A stretch of 64,000 bases of DNA from CAUZJO01 sp963580245 (GTDB taxonomy: Bacteria > Sumerlaeota > Sumerlaeia > MVZB01). Below the pieces are notes generated by a model. That model saw only the letters and a list, made by a program, of their open reading frames with translations, was not told the origin of the DNA and made no database searches. Location: contig CAUZJO010000002.1 in assembly GCA_963580245.1 (NCBI GenBank), forward strand, positions 1-64,000, written 5' to 3'. Made by a program: the position numbers and the translations under genes. Shown here in pieces: positions 25,616-34,315 of the stretch (within the stretch, counting starts at the first letter, position 1; each line of letters opens with the position of its first letter).

Positions 25616-25966
25616 GATACTTGCTCCTGAAACATCCAGCAAAGAATATGAGGGACCCTATTAACGGATCGATCTCGCCCGATTCTTATACCTCCCGACT
25701 TGGCCGGGCCATGTGGCTGACGCCGACGCGACGTTCCTCAAAACTAACTAGGATTGTCCCACCCGGTTTTGCTCCTGTCAAATTTAATTCGATCCAGATT
25801 GATTCCCCTCGGGGGGATGAAAGGGCTCAACGTCTGGATTGACTCTCGGTGTCGATCGGGGGTAAATGATGGGACCATTGCGCGGTTGAGGCTTTGACCG
25901 GACGCGGCTCAAGTCCGAGCCGAGGCAGTTTCCATTGAGCCCCAGGGGCGAGGAGGACCGGCGATC
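25616..25966. other. Intergenic region between Rrf2 gene and tkt
   Basis: A divergent promoter region of 351 bases. I find no coding frame, strong repeat or clear -35/-10 pair. A GAGGAGG ribosome binding site for transketolase lies at its right end (25950-25956). Confidence 0.4.
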
Positions 25967-27967
25967 GTGCCCGTCGCTGACCGAGCTATCCTACAAAAAG
26001 TCGCCGATACGGTGCGCGTCTTGTCGGCCGAGGCCGTCGAGAAGGCCGCGTCGGGCCATCCGGGCCTGCCCATGGGGTGCGCCGAGCTGGGAACCTATCT
26101 TTTCGCCCGGCAACTGCGTCACAACCCCGCCAATCCGCGGTGGATGGGACGCGACCGGTTCGTCCTGTCCGCCGGCCACGGCTCGATGTTGCTTTATTCC
26201 CTGCTGCACCTGTCGGGCTACGACCTGAGCCTCGATCAGCTCAAGAACTTCCGCCAGCTCCATTCGCAGACGCCCGGTCATCCTGAATACGGCGAGGCCC
26301 CCGGCGTGGAAACGACCACCGGCCCGCTGGGACAGGGCGTGGCGTGCGGCGTGGGGATGGCCATCGCGCAGAAATGGCTGCGGGCGCGCTTTGGGGAGGA
26401 GCTGTTTAACGCCAAGATCTGGGTGTTGGTCGGCGACGGGTGCATGATGGAGGGGGTCGGCGCCGAGGCCGGCAGCTTGGCGGGGCACCTGCGGCTCGAA
26501 AACTTCGTCCTCATCTACGACTCCAACGACGTTTGCCTGGACGGTCCCCTCGGTGAGTGCCTGAGTGAGGATACGGCCAAACGATTCGAGGCATATGGGT
26601 TCCGGGTCCTGAAGATCGATGGCCATGATTTCGATCAGGTCGCCGACGCCTTCGACCAAGCGCGCGCCGAGTCCCAGCGACCGACGCTGATCGTGGCCAA
26701 GACGACCATCGGCAAAGGGGCGCCTCACAAGCAAGGGACCAGCGCCTGTCACGGGTCGAAACTCGGCGCGGACGAACTCGCCGCTTTCAAGCAGAGCCTC
26801 GGATGGACTGACGAGTCGTTTTATATCCCCGCTGAGGTCAAGGACTACTTTAAGGGCCTGCGGCCACGGTTTGAGCAGTATGAGGCGGCGTGGAACGACG
26901 ACGTGGCGGCGATGAAACGGGCCGATCCCGAGAAGGCCCGCCTCTGGGACGTCTATACCCACAAGGCACTACCCGAGGACTTCGACGAGCAGGTCTGGCG
27001 CGCGGACGCGCCCGCCGACAAGGCGACCCGCGCCCAGAGCCAGCGAATTCTCCAGAGCGTTGCCGAACTCGCGCCGTTCCTTGTGGGCGGCTCGGCGGAC
27101 TTATCGGTCTCCGACCTGACCGCGATCAAGGGTAGCGGCATCATCGGCCCCTACGACTGGGCGCAACGCAACATCAAGTTTGGCGTGCGCGAGTTTTGCA
27201 TGGCGGCGGCCTGTTACGGCATGTCGCTGCATGGGATGGTCCAGCCGCTGTGCGGGACGTTCCTGACGTTCTCCGACTACATGCGCAACGCGATCCGTCT
27301 CTGCTCGATCATGCGGCGGCGCGTCTTTTTCCAGTTCACGCACGACTCGATCTTCCTGGGCGAAGACGGGCCGACCCATCAGCCGATCGAACACCTGGCG
27401 GCCTTGCGGGCCATCCCCAACCTGACGGTGATTCGCCCGTGCGACGAGCACGAACTGAAAGCCATGTGGATCCAGGCGTTCAAGATCGACGGACCGGTGG
27501 CATTTATTCTGACGCGCCAGGGCGTCAAGAGTCAGGGAGAGTTGACGCGGAGCAAGGCCCGGGAGGGACTCGCGCGGGGGGGATACGTGCTTTACGGCGA
27601 ACCGGGAGGGGCTTGCGATGGTTTGCTCATCGCGACCGGCTCCGAGATCGGCCTCGCCATGGACGCGGCTCGGCTGCTGGAGCGGGAAGGCAAGACCGTG
27701 CGGGTCGTCTCGATGCCCAGTTGCGAACTGTTCGACGCCCAGGAGGAGTCTTATAGGGATTCGGTGCTGGGGGGCGAAGTCGGGTTGAGGGTCAGCATCG
27801 AAGCGGGCGCGGAGACCGGCTGGCACAAGTACGTTGGCCGCGACGGACTGGTCATCGGCCTGACAACCTACGGTGCTTCCGCCCCGGGTCAGGCCGTTCG
27901 CGAACACTTCGGTTTCACTCCCGAGAAGATCGTCGAACGTATCGAATCCGCGCTTGCGAGCCGCTAA
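25967..27967 (+). CDS. tkt: Transketolase
   Basis: A 666-residue thiamine-diphosphate enzyme of the non-oxidative pentose phosphate pathway (two-carbon ketol transfer). A GTG start has GAGGAGG 10 bases upstream. The N-terminal ThDP-binding domain contains EKAASGHPGLPMG, TTGPLGQG and the ThDP/Mg motif GDGCMMEG through to the conserved KTTIGKGAPHKQGT. The middle PYR domain has REFCMAAACYGMSLHG and FTHDSIFLGEDGPTHQPIEH with the family histidines and glutamate. The C-terminal domain contains ATGSEIGLAMDAARLL. All expected motifs and normal length are present. It is a single-gene unit followed by a hairpin repeat. Confidence 0.97.
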   Translation: MPVADRAILQKVADTVRVLSAEAVEKAASGHPGLPMGCAELGTYLFARQLRHNPANPRWMGRDRFVLSAGHGSMLLYSLLHLSGYDLSLDQLKNFRQLHSQTPGHPEYGEAPGVETTTGPLGQGVACGVGMAIAQKWLRARFGEELFNAKIWVLVGDGCMMEGVGAEAGSLAGHLRLENFVLIYDSNDVCLDGPLGECLSEDTAKRFEAYGFRVLKIDGHDFDQVADAFDQARAESQRPTLIVAKTTIGKGAPHKQGTSACHGSKLGADELAAFKQSLGWTDESFYIPAEVKDYFKGLRPRFEQYEAAWNDDVAAMKRADPEKARLWDVYTHKALPEDFDEQVWRADAPADKATRAQSQRILQSVAELAPFLVGGSADLSVSDLTAIKGSGIIGPYDWAQRNIKFGVREFCMAAACYGMSLHGMVQPLCGTFLTFSDYMRNAIRLCSIMRRRVFFQFTHDSIFLGEDGPTHQPIEHLAALRAIPNLTVIRPCDEHELKAMWIQAFKIDGPVAFILTRQGVKSQGELTRSKAREGLARGGYVLYGEPGGACDGLLIATGSEIGLAMDAARLLEREGKTVRVVSMPSCELFDAQEESYRDSVLGGEVGLRVSIEAGAETGWHKYVGRDGLVIGLTTYGASAPGQAVREHFGFTPEKIVERIESALASR

Positions 27968-28053
27968 ATCCGCCACCTTCCATGTTGAATACACCCCACG
28001 TGGGCATCACCAACCACGCCTGAAGCCGTAAGCCGGCCGTGTCACTATAGGAC

Positions 28054-28179
28054 GCCCCTAAGAATTCAGTCCCGACAGGGACGATCGCTTTCAGCCCGCC
28101 ACGCAAGTGGCGGGAAATCAAACCGATAATGAATTCGAGTCCTATGGAGACGGCTGCAAACCGGATTTTAGAGGGTCCC
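28054..28179 (+). repeat. Three-hairpin intergenic repeat, copy A2
   Basis: The stems are GTCCC/GGGAC with loop GACA (28069-28082), CCCGCCA/TGGCGGG (28095-28101/28108-28114) and a degenerate third stem (28139-28151). The left end CCCCTAA and right end TTAGAGGG form a near-perfect terminal inverted repeat. The right end stops five bases before the stop codon of the minus-strand DUF420 gene. It aligns along its length with copies at 2231 and 53496. Confidence 0.85.
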
Positions 28180-28184
28180 TGTAT

Positions 28185-28604
28185 TCAGATCAGATGATAG
28201 AGGATGAAGTAGATCATCACGCCGGTCACCGCGACGTAAAACCACAACGGCCACAGGATGCGCGTGAGGCGGCGATGGCGATCGAATTGGCGACGGGCTG
28301 CGAAGACGACGGCCGTAATGGCCATCGGCGTCACCACCACGGCCAGGATCACGTGACTGGCCAGAAGCACCAAATAGGCCGTCCGCACCCATCCCAGGTC
28401 GGGGAACGTCGTGTGGCCGACCTTATAGTGATACGTGAGGTACGAGGTCAAAAACAGCGCCGAGAGAACGAGGGCGGCGCTCATCAGCCAGCCATGGGTG
28501 CGGATCCGGCGGGTCTTGATCGCCACCAAGGCCAGAACCAGCACGATGGCCACGGTGGAATTCAGACAAGCGTTCAGTTTGGGGAGTTGGGAAAGTTCGA
28601 GCAT
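28185..28604 (-). CDS. DUF420 membrane protein (cytochrome oxidase assembly, CtaM-like)
   Basis: 139 residues from ATG 28604 (the frame extends further but the TM order fits this start). It has four predicted membrane helices: NACLNSTVAIVLVLALVAIK, WLMSAALVLSALFLTSYLTY, TAYLVLLASHVILAVVVTPM and LWFYVAVTGVMIYFILYHL. Conserved His residues (YHYKVGHT, ASHVIL, FDRHRRLTR) match the DUF420/YozB/CtaM family needed for maturation of heme-copper oxidases in Gram-positive bacteria. It is last in the long act-cta cluster but separated from ctaB by about 450 bases of hairpin DNA. Confidence 0.82.
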   Translation of the reverse strand: MLELSQLPKLNACLNSTVAIVLVLALVAIKTRRIRTHGWLMSAALVLSALFLTSYLTYHYKVGHTTFPDLGWVRTAYLVLLASHVILAVVVTPMAITAVVFAARRQFDRHRRLTRILWPLWFYVAVTGVMIYFILYHLI

Positions 28605-28639
28605 TTGCCGCGAGGTTCTGTCCGGTCCGGGCGACGGGC

Positions 28640-28702
28640 GTCGCGTCACCAGTCAAATGTCGGCGGGTGAGTTCAGACCGCCCTTCGATACACTCGTTCC
28701 CG
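28640..28702 (+). repeat. 63-bp direct repeat, left copy
   Basis: About 87 percent identical (8 mismatches in 63) to 28935-28997 and in the same orientation. The two copies flank a pair of inverted hairpin units (28707-28913). It lies just upstream of the DUF420 start, so it may contain that gene's promoter. Confidence 0.75.
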
Positions 28703-28706
28703 CGCA

Positions 28707-28787
28707 GTCCCGTAGAGACGACCGCTTTCAGCCCAGCCATTCATGGCTGGGGAAATGTCGCCGGGATCCGTTGAGTCCCATCGGGAC
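28707..28787 (+). repeat. Hairpin repeat unit B1 (same superfamily as A copies)
   Basis: The three stems are GTCCC/GAGAC (28707-28719, one mismatch), CCCAGCCA/TGGCTGGG (28732-28739/28744-28751) and GTCCC/GGGAC with loop ATC (28775-28787). The linker GCTTTCAGCCC between stems 1 and 2 and the GGGGAAAT after stem 2 are the same as in the A copies, but the flanks differ. Confidence 0.75.
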
Positions 28788-28834
28788 GAATGAACGATTC
28801 GCGAATTCCCGGTTCATACGCGCAATTCTCAGCC

Positions 28835-28913
28835 GTCCCTATGGGACTGCTCTGATTCATCCATGAGACCCAGCCCTAAAGGGCTGGGCTGAAAGCGGTC
28901 GTCCCTCCGGGAC
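28835..28913 (-). repeat. Hairpin repeat unit B2, inverted relative to B1
   Basis: On the + strand the stems are GTCCC/GGGAC with loop TAT (28835-28847), CCCAGCCC/GGGCTGGG with loop TAAA (28869-28888) and GTCCC/GGGAC with loop TCC (28901-28913). The reverse complement carries the same GCTTTCAGCCC linker. B1 and B2 form an inverted pair. Confidence 0.75.
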
Positions 28914-28934
28914 TCTTTATCCAACAGGCTGGTT

Positions 28935-28997
28935 GTCGCGTCACCGATCAAATGTCGGCGGGTCAGTTTAGGCCGCCCTTCGATACGTTGGTTCCCG
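28935..28997 (+). repeat. 63-bp direct repeat, right copy
   Basis: Partner of 28640-28702 (8 mismatches). It ends about 60 bases before the ctaB stop codon. Confidence 0.75.
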
Positions 28998-29057
28998 GCA
29001 ATTCAGGGACTCGGCTCCAGGATTCCCGTCATCCAGCACGTGATGCGTGACATGACA

Positions 29058-30383
29058 CTAGAGGATCGGGCCGGGCGGCATCGGCGCTTTATCGGCGATC
29101 ATCAGGACAAGTAGGATCGGCAGATAAGCGATCGACGCCAGGAACAAGTTTGTCGCCCTCTCGCGCGTCGGCCGGGAATAGAGCCGATACGCCAACCAGA
29201 GAAAGCCCAAACCCAGGATCGCGGCGCACGGGGCATAGAGGGCCCCGGTTGCGCCAAACAGGACCGGCATCAAGCTGACGGGGACAAGGGCGACGACGTA
29301 GGCGACGCTAGTGGCCCCGGTGGCACGACCCGTCGGGTCGAGAACCGCGTACATCGGGAATCCCGCCGCGCCGTATTGCTCGCGATACTTCCACGCGATG
29401 GCCAGGAAATGGGGAATCTGCCACAGGAACAGGACAAAGAACATTGTCCAGGCCATCGGTTCGTTGCCCCCGCCGCCGGCGACCCAACCGATCACGGGCG
29501 GCAGCGCCCCGGCAATCGCCCCGGCCAGTGTCGAGAGCGTGTTGATGCGTTTGAGCGGCGTATAGAGGAATAGGTAAACTGCCAACGTCAGGGCGGCGAG
29601 AAAGCCAGCGTGCAGGTTGACCGTCAACGTCAGGATCGCGATGCCGGCGATCGAGAGCGTCACGCCCATCAACATCGCGGCCGGCGGAGAGACGCGACCG
29701 GTGGGGATGGGCCGGCCGGCCGTGCGCGGCATCCGGGCGTCCTCGGCTCTTTCCATGAACTGATTGAGCGCGCTCGATCCGCAGGCGACGAGTCCCGTGC
29801 CAATCAACGCGCGGGCAAACAGCCAGCCGTCAAAACCCGCCCGCGCCGCCATGTAGAACCCAATGGAAGTCGTGACGAGGACCAAGCCGTTGAGATTCAG
29901 TTTTGTCAGATCTTTGGCATCGCGCCAGGCACCCGGGCCGAATCGAACTCGGGTCTTGCGAGCAGGGCGTTCGCGTCGCGAGACGCGCAGGCTTCCGGCA
30001 AGGACATAGACGAGAATCATCGAAACGGCGATGATAAACGCCCACTGGCTCAACTCACCCATCGAACGCACCCCGGCTGGCGGCAGGGCCGACAGGGTCG
30101 ATACGCCCCCGGCCCAGGCGGGCGCGACGACGAAGGCGAACGCCACGGTCGGTTTAAAAACGGTGGCCGGTCCGAGCCGTCCGGCCCAGACCACTCCCAG
30201 GGTCAGCACGAGCAGACAGAAGCCCACCAAGGCCAGCCCAACGGGAAGCGAAGTCGAGTTGGGTAGGGATCGCCCTATTCCATCCGAAAGCGGGGCCAGC
30301 GAAACGACGAACAGGAGAATCGCCACGGGCAGGGAAAACCAGATCCACTGATGGCGGCTGAGGGGTTGGGGGGTTGGTGTCAT
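29058..30383 (-). CDS. ctaB: Protoheme IX farnesyltransferase with N-terminal membrane extension
   Basis: CtaB makes heme O from heme B for the adjacent oxidase. ATG 30383 gives about 441 residues against the usual 290-320. The UbiA-type prenyltransferase part is at about 140-441, with the Asp-rich motif NQFMERAEDARMPRTAGRPI and a second region LYTPLKRINTLSTLAGAIAG, then ALPPVIGWVAG. The first 140 residues hold about four extra helices (WIWFSLPVAILLFVVSLAPL; LPVGLALVGFCLLVLTLGVV; TVAFAFVVAPAWAGG; AFIIAVSMILVYVLAGSLRV). These lack the histidines of heme A synthase, so this is not a plain CtaA-CtaB fusion. ctaA was not found in the window. Confidence 0.9.
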   Translation of the reverse strand: MTPTPQPLSRHQWIWFSLPVAILLFVVSLAPLSDGIGRSLPNSTSLPVGLALVGFCLLVLTLGVVWAGRLGPATVFKPTVAFAFVVAPAWAGGVSTLSALPPAGVRSMGELSQWAFIIAVSMILVYVLAGSLRVSRRERPARKTRVRFGPGAWRDAKDLTKLNLNGLVLVTTSIGFYMAARAGFDGWLFARALIGTGLVACGSSALNQFMERAEDARMPRTAGRPIPTGRVSPPAAMLMGVTLSIAGIAILTLTVNLHAGFLAALTLAVYLFLYTPLKRINTLSTLAGAIAGALPPVIGWVAGGGGNEPMAWTMFFVLFLWQIPHFLAIAWKYREQYGAAGFPMYAVLDPTGRATGATSVAYVVALVPVSLMPVLFGATGALYAPCAAILGLGFLWLAYRLYSRPTRERATNLFLASIAYLPILLVLMIADKAPMPPGPIL

Positions 30384-30390
30384 CGGATCG

Positions 30391-30861
30391 CTAATGGGCT
30401 TCGACGGCGAGCTCGCCTTCGTGGGTCGCTTGGGCCTCGCTGGCCTCGTCGGCGCCATGCTCGGCCTCGGTGCCTGCGGGGGCATCTTCGATCAGAAGCG
30501 TGCTCGCGCGAGGCAGCTCGGCCTGGATCGCGCGGGCCTCAATGGGATCAACCCAACCTCGCAGCGTCGTATCGACCAGGGTGAATGAGAAAAAAATCAG
30601 CACGAACAGGAAACTGGATATGAAGATGACCAGATTGAATTTCTCATCGTGGTAGAGGTGCATAAAAAACAGCGCCACAAGCGAGGCCTTGACCGTGGCA
30701 ATCAACAGGGCCAGCGGCGTATTGACGGGGCCGAGGTCCACGAAAGCAACCGCGATGGTGACCACGGTGCCCACCATCAACGCCGCCCAAATGGCCACGT
30801 AAGCACTCACGGGGGAGATGTGACGATGGCTTTGACCCGCGCTATGACTCGTGTCACTCAT
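30391..30861 (-). CDS. ctaF: Cytochrome c oxidase subunit IV (prokaryotic type)
   Basis: A 156-residue membrane protein. Three helices are predicted: SAYVAIWAALMVGTVVTIAV, TPLALLIATVKASLVALFFM and NLVIFISSFLFVLIFFSFTL. The motif ATVKASLVALFFMHLYHDEK is the signature of the COX4_pro family. An Ala/Glu-rich tail of about 45 residues is unusual in length. It lies two bases after ctaE and seven bases before the ctaB start, clearly in one transcription unit. Confidence 0.88.
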   Translation of the reverse strand: MSDTSHSAGQSHRHISPVSAYVAIWAALMVGTVVTIAVAFVDLGPVNTPLALLIATVKASLVALFFMHLYHDEKFNLVIFISSFLFVLIFFSFTLVDTTLRGWVDPIEARAIQAELPRASTLLIEDAPAGTEAEHGADEASEAQATHEGELAVEAH

Positions 30862-30863
30862 GG

Positions 30864-31598
30864 CTACGTCCTGTCAATGAGATAAAGCATCGGGAACAGA
30901 TAGATCCAGATCAAGTCAACGATGTGCCAGTAGAGCCCAACGGTCTCGACCGGCGTATAGTATTCACTATTAAAGGTTCGTTTCGTGCTCAACCATAAAA
31001 CCCATCCGAGTACGAACATCCCGGCCAATACGTGAAAGCCGTGCAGACCGGTCATCATGAAATAACAGCTCATGAAAATACGCGCATTGTCCGCCACGGC
31101 GAAGGCGGCCTCGCTCCCTTGCACATGTTCGGGTTTGAAAAACATGCCGGGCAAAAAACCGAGATGTATCTTATGTGAATACTCGAAATACTTGACGACC
31201 ATAAAGACGCCGGCCAGCGCGATGGTCAGGACCAATTGCAAGCGCAGCTGCTTGAGGTTGCCCGTCTGCGCGGCGCGCACGGCGAGGGCCATGGTCAGGC
31301 TGCTCAGGATCAGGACCCCCGTGTTCAGCGCCCCCGCGCGTAGATCCAACAGGCGACTGGCGTTATTAAACAGCTCGGGATGAAAAGAGCGGAAAACGCC
31401 GTAGGCGAGGAACAGGCCGCTGAACAGGAGTATCTCGGTCGCGAGGAACAGCCACATGCCCAATTTCGCGGAGGCGTATTGCTGATCCATTGTGTCGAAG
31501 TGATGCGCCAGCATCGGATGATGCTCGTGCTCTTCGTCTTCGATGGCGGCGTGGGGCAGGTCGTCGGTCTGTGAATGACTCATGGTGTTGGGCGTCAC
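30864..31598 (-). CDS. ctaE: Cytochrome c oxidase subunit III
   Basis: Up to 244 residues; ATG 31583 (MSHSQTDD) is an alternative start. It has five predicted helices, the five-helix form common with caa3 oxidases. Motifs include KLGMWLFLATEILLFSGLFL, AGALNTGVLILSSLTMALAV, and MMTGLHGFHVLAGMFVLGWV with the conserved His-Gly-x-His. The His-rich N-terminal stretch (DEEHEHHPMLAHHFD) is cytoplasmic. It sits between ctaD (29 bases) and ctaF (2 bases). Confidence 0.93.
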   Translation of the reverse strand: MTPNTMSHSQTDDLPHAAIEDEEHEHHPMLAHHFDTMDQQYASAKLGMWLFLATEILLFSGLFLAYGVFRSFHPELFNNASRLLDLRAGALNTGVLILSSLTMALAVRAAQTGNLKQLRLQLVLTIALAGVFMVVKYFEYSHKIHLGFLPGMFFKPEHVQGSEAAFAVADNARIFMSCYFMMTGLHGFHVLAGMFVLGWVLWLSTKRTFNSEYYTPVETVGLYWHIVDLIWIYLFPMLYLIDRT

Positions 31599-31627
31599 CC
31601 GTTTTGATTCAATTCGGGAGGTCAGCG

Positions 31628-33277
31628 TCAGCGCTTGACCGTGGCTTTCTCCGGCTCCACCCCGTAATCATATGGCGGGTGGAGGACGATCGGTGTATCG
31701 GCGAAATTCGCTTGTATAGGCGGAGATTCGGTTTCCCACTCCAGCGACTTGAGGTTCCAGGGGTTCTTGCCGGCCTTCTCGCCCTTGAACAGCGACCAGA
31801 TGAAGTAGCTATACATGACCACGATACCCAACCCCATGACCCAGGCGCCGACCGAGGAGAAGGCGTGGAGGGGCTGGAATTGCGCGTCGTAGGTCGCGTA
31901 ACGCCGCGGCATGCCCTGGCTGCCCATAATGAACTGCGGGATGAAGATGAGATTGAACCCTAGAAAGATGATGGCGCATGTAATTCGGGCAATCCATTCG
32001 GGGTACATGCGGCCGAACATCTTGGGCCACCAATAGTGCAGGCCGCCGAAGAACGCGATGACCGTGCCGCCCACCATCACGTAGTGGAAGTGGGCGACGA
32101 CGAAGTAGGTATCGTGCAGATGCACGTCAACGCCGACGCTGCCCAACGGCAGACCCGTCAGGCCACCGATCGTGAACAGGAAGATAAATGCCAGCGCGTA
32201 GAGCATCGGCGTGTCCAGCTTGATCTGGCCGCGATATAAGGTAACGGTCCAGTTGAAGATCTTGATCGCCGAGGGGATGGCCACCAAAAACGTCAGGGCC
32301 GAGAAGATCATGATGGCGATCTCGGACTGGCCGCTGGTGAACATGTGGTGGCCCCACACGATGAAGCTGATGAGGGCAATGGCCAGACTTGAGTAGACGA
32401 TGAATGAGTATCCGAAGATTGGCTTGCGGGAGAAATGCGGGATGATCTCGCTGATGATCGCCATGCCGGGCAGGATCATGATGTAGACGGCCGGGTGGGA
32501 ATAGAACCAGAAGAAATGCTGATACAGCACGGGGTCGCCGCCCATCATTGGATCGAATATACCAATGTGGGCGACGCGTTCGATGATCAGGAGAAGCAAC
32601 GTGATGCCCAAGACGGGAGTGGCGAGCACTTGGATAATGGCCGTCGCGTAGATGCCCCAAACAAACAGCGGCATGCGGAACCAACCCATTCCCGGCGCCC
32701 GCATCTTGTGCGTCGTCACGATGAAGTTCAGCCCCGTGAAGATGGACGAGAACCCGAGGATGAACACGGCCAGCGTCATCGAAACGACGCTGGTATTGGT
32801 ATCGACGCTATAGGGGGTATAAAAAGTCCAGCCCGTATCGACCGCGCCGACGACGATCGAATAGACGGCGAAGACGGCCCCGATGACGTAGATATAGAAG
32901 CTCATGAGATTGAGCCGGGGGAAGGCGACGTCCTTGGCTCCGATCATAATGGGCAGGAAAAAGTTGCCGAGGATGGCCGGGACCGACGGGATGATGAACA
33001 GAAAGACCATGATCGCCCCGTGGAGCGTGAACGCCTTGTTATAGTTCTCGTTGCTGCCGAGGATGCTGATTTGTGGGGTGATTAGTTCGGTCCGGAGCAG
33101 GACGGCGAACATACCGCCCAACAGAAAGGCAGCCATGATCCAGATCATGTAGAGGACGCCGATCCGTTTGTGGTCCAACGTTATGATCCAGGACATGATC
33201 CCGCTCTGGGATTTCAGGTAACTGACGTCATGTCCGATGGGATGGGCGCCAGGGGATGGGATGGTTGCGGTTGACAT
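31628..33277 (-). CDS. ctaD: Cytochrome c oxidase subunit I (A2-type heme-copper oxidase)
   Basis: The 549-residue catalytic subunit, reducing O2 at a heme a3-CuB site and pumping protons. It has twelve helices. The CuB/tyrosine segment is FWFYSHPAVYIMILPGMAII. Here the usual Glu of GHPEVY is replaced and YSHPAV is present, the mark of A2-type enzymes such as the Rhodothermus caa3 oxidase. The heme ligand region HDTYFVVAHFHYVMVGG is intact, and FIVWGHHMFTSGQ carries the CuB His pair. It lies eight bases after ctaC. The C-terminus ends soon after the twelfth helix, without fusion to subunit III. Confidence 0.97.
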   Translation of the reverse strand: MSTATIPSPGAHPIGHDVSYLKSQSGIMSWIITLDHKRIGVLYMIWIMAAFLLGGMFAVLLRTELITPQISILGSNENYNKAFTLHGAIMVFLFIIPSVPAILGNFFLPIMIGAKDVAFPRLNLMSFYIYVIGAVFAVYSIVVGAVDTGWTFYTPYSVDTNTSVVSMTLAVFILGFSSIFTGLNFIVTTHKMRAPGMGWFRMPLFVWGIYATAIIQVLATPVLGITLLLLIIERVAHIGIFDPMMGGDPVLYQHFFWFYSHPAVYIMILPGMAIISEIIPHFSRKPIFGYSFIVYSSLAIALISFIVWGHHMFTSGQSEIAIMIFSALTFLVAIPSAIKIFNWTVTLYRGQIKLDTPMLYALAFIFLFTIGGLTGLPLGSVGVDVHLHDTYFVVAHFHYVMVGGTVIAFFGGLHYWWPKMFGRMYPEWIARITCAIIFLGFNLIFIPQFIMGSQGMPRRYATYDAQFQPLHAFSSVGAWVMGLGIVVMYSYFIWSLFKGEKAGKNPWNLKSLEWETESPPIQANFADTPIVLHPPYDYGVEPEKATVKR

Positions 33278-33284
33278 GGATCAG

Positions 33285-34250
33285 TTACCCTTCTTTCTCC
33301 ATTCCGACTTTCAGTGTCTTGATGTATTCGATCAGGAACGTGACGTGATCGTCTTTCAACAGACCGACATAGGTCGGCATCACGCCGGCCCGGTATCCTT
33401 GGACGATCTTGGCATTCGGGTTCATGATCGACTCGCGAATATACTCTTCATCGACGGTGATCGAGCTGCCGTCGGCCAGGTGTTCGCGCTTGCCGAAGAC
33501 GCCCAGAAGCGGTGGGCATTCCTTCTTGGAGTCGTCGATGCTGTGGCATTTGAAACAGGCCCGCTTTTCAAACAGGAGCTTACCCGCTTCGGCCGGAGGC
33601 AATTCCCCAATATCGATACCTCCGCCGTCCAGCCAATCTTGAAACGGCTCGGGTTCGGCAACATTTAAGATGGCGACCATTTCCGAGTGTCCCGAGCCGC
33701 AGTATTCCGCGCAGTAGACCCGGTGTTCGCCCATCACGGTCGGCTCGAACCACATGGTCGTGTACCGATTAGGAAGGACGTCATTCTTCGCGCGGAAGCT
33801 TGGGACGAAGAAGCTGTGCAGGACGTCTTCGGAGGTCATGATCAGCTTGATCGCCCGGCCGGCGGGCACCCAGATTTCATCCACCGTCCTGGTGCCGTCG
33901 GGGTAGGTGAACTCCCACTGCCAGCGTTTGGCCGTGACGTTGATCTCGTAAGCCCCGTGCGGCGCCACCCTCAGTTTGAAATACAGGTCGAAACCCCAGA
34001 CGAACATGACGGCGAGGATCAGGGTGGGGAGCACCGTCCAAATGATCTCGAGCCAATTGCTGTGGTCGATTTTGGGCGTCGTCTCCCCTTCCCCGCGTTC
34101 GCGATAGCGAATGACGAACCAAACCATCAGCGCGACGATCAGGATGAAGAAGAAGACGCAGATCCAGTAGATGAAATAATAGAGGTCATCGACCATGGGC
34201 GCGAAGGTCGAGGCCTGCCGCGGCATTTGGATTGTTGCTTCTTTACCCAT
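33285..34250 (-). CDS. ctaC: Cytochrome c oxidase subunit II with fused cytochrome c domain (caa3 type)
   Basis: 321 residues. There is no clear cleavable signal, and two helices are at about 22-45 and 65-88. The CuA cupredoxin domain is at about 95-210: the His in DVLHSFFVPSFR and the CAEYCGSGHSEM motif supply the CuA ligands. A C-terminal heme c domain at about 225-318 has CFKCHS and a likely axial Met in AGVMPTYVG. The fusion lets subunit II take electrons directly from a donor such as alternative complex III. It follows the sco gene by 65 bases. Confidence 0.96.
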   Translation of the reverse strand: MGKEATIQMPRQASTFAPMVDDLYYFIYWICVFFFILIVALMVWFVIRYRERGEGETTPKIDHSNWLEIIWTVLPTLILAVMFVWGFDLYFKLRVAPHGAYEINVTAKRWQWEFTYPDGTRTVDEIWVPAGRAIKLIMTSEDVLHSFFVPSFRAKNDVLPNRYTTMWFEPTVMGEHRVYCAEYCGSGHSEMVAILNVAEPEPFQDWLDGGGIDIGELPPAEAGKLLFEKRACFKCHSIDDSKKECPPLLGVFGKREHLADGSSITVDEEYIRESIMNPNAKIVQGYRAGVMPTYVGLLKDDHVTFLIEYIKTLKVGMEKEG

Positions 34251-34315
34251 CTTCCCTATTCAGTCATCCATTCAGTCGCTCGATCGCGATCCGGGGTCCG
34301 GCCCATGGATTCCTC

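Noticed and set aside
28640..28997. A short CRISPR-like array at the ctaB-DUF420 gap
   Set aside because: There are only two 63-bp direct repeats, with a long hairpin-filled spacer, and no cas genes; the period and repeat number do not fit CRISPR.
30383..30485. A longer N-terminus for CtaB starting MPPQAPRPSMAP
   Set aside because: It would overlap the end of ctaF by over 90 bases in another frame; its Pro/Arg-rich sequence is the shadow of the ctaF tail.
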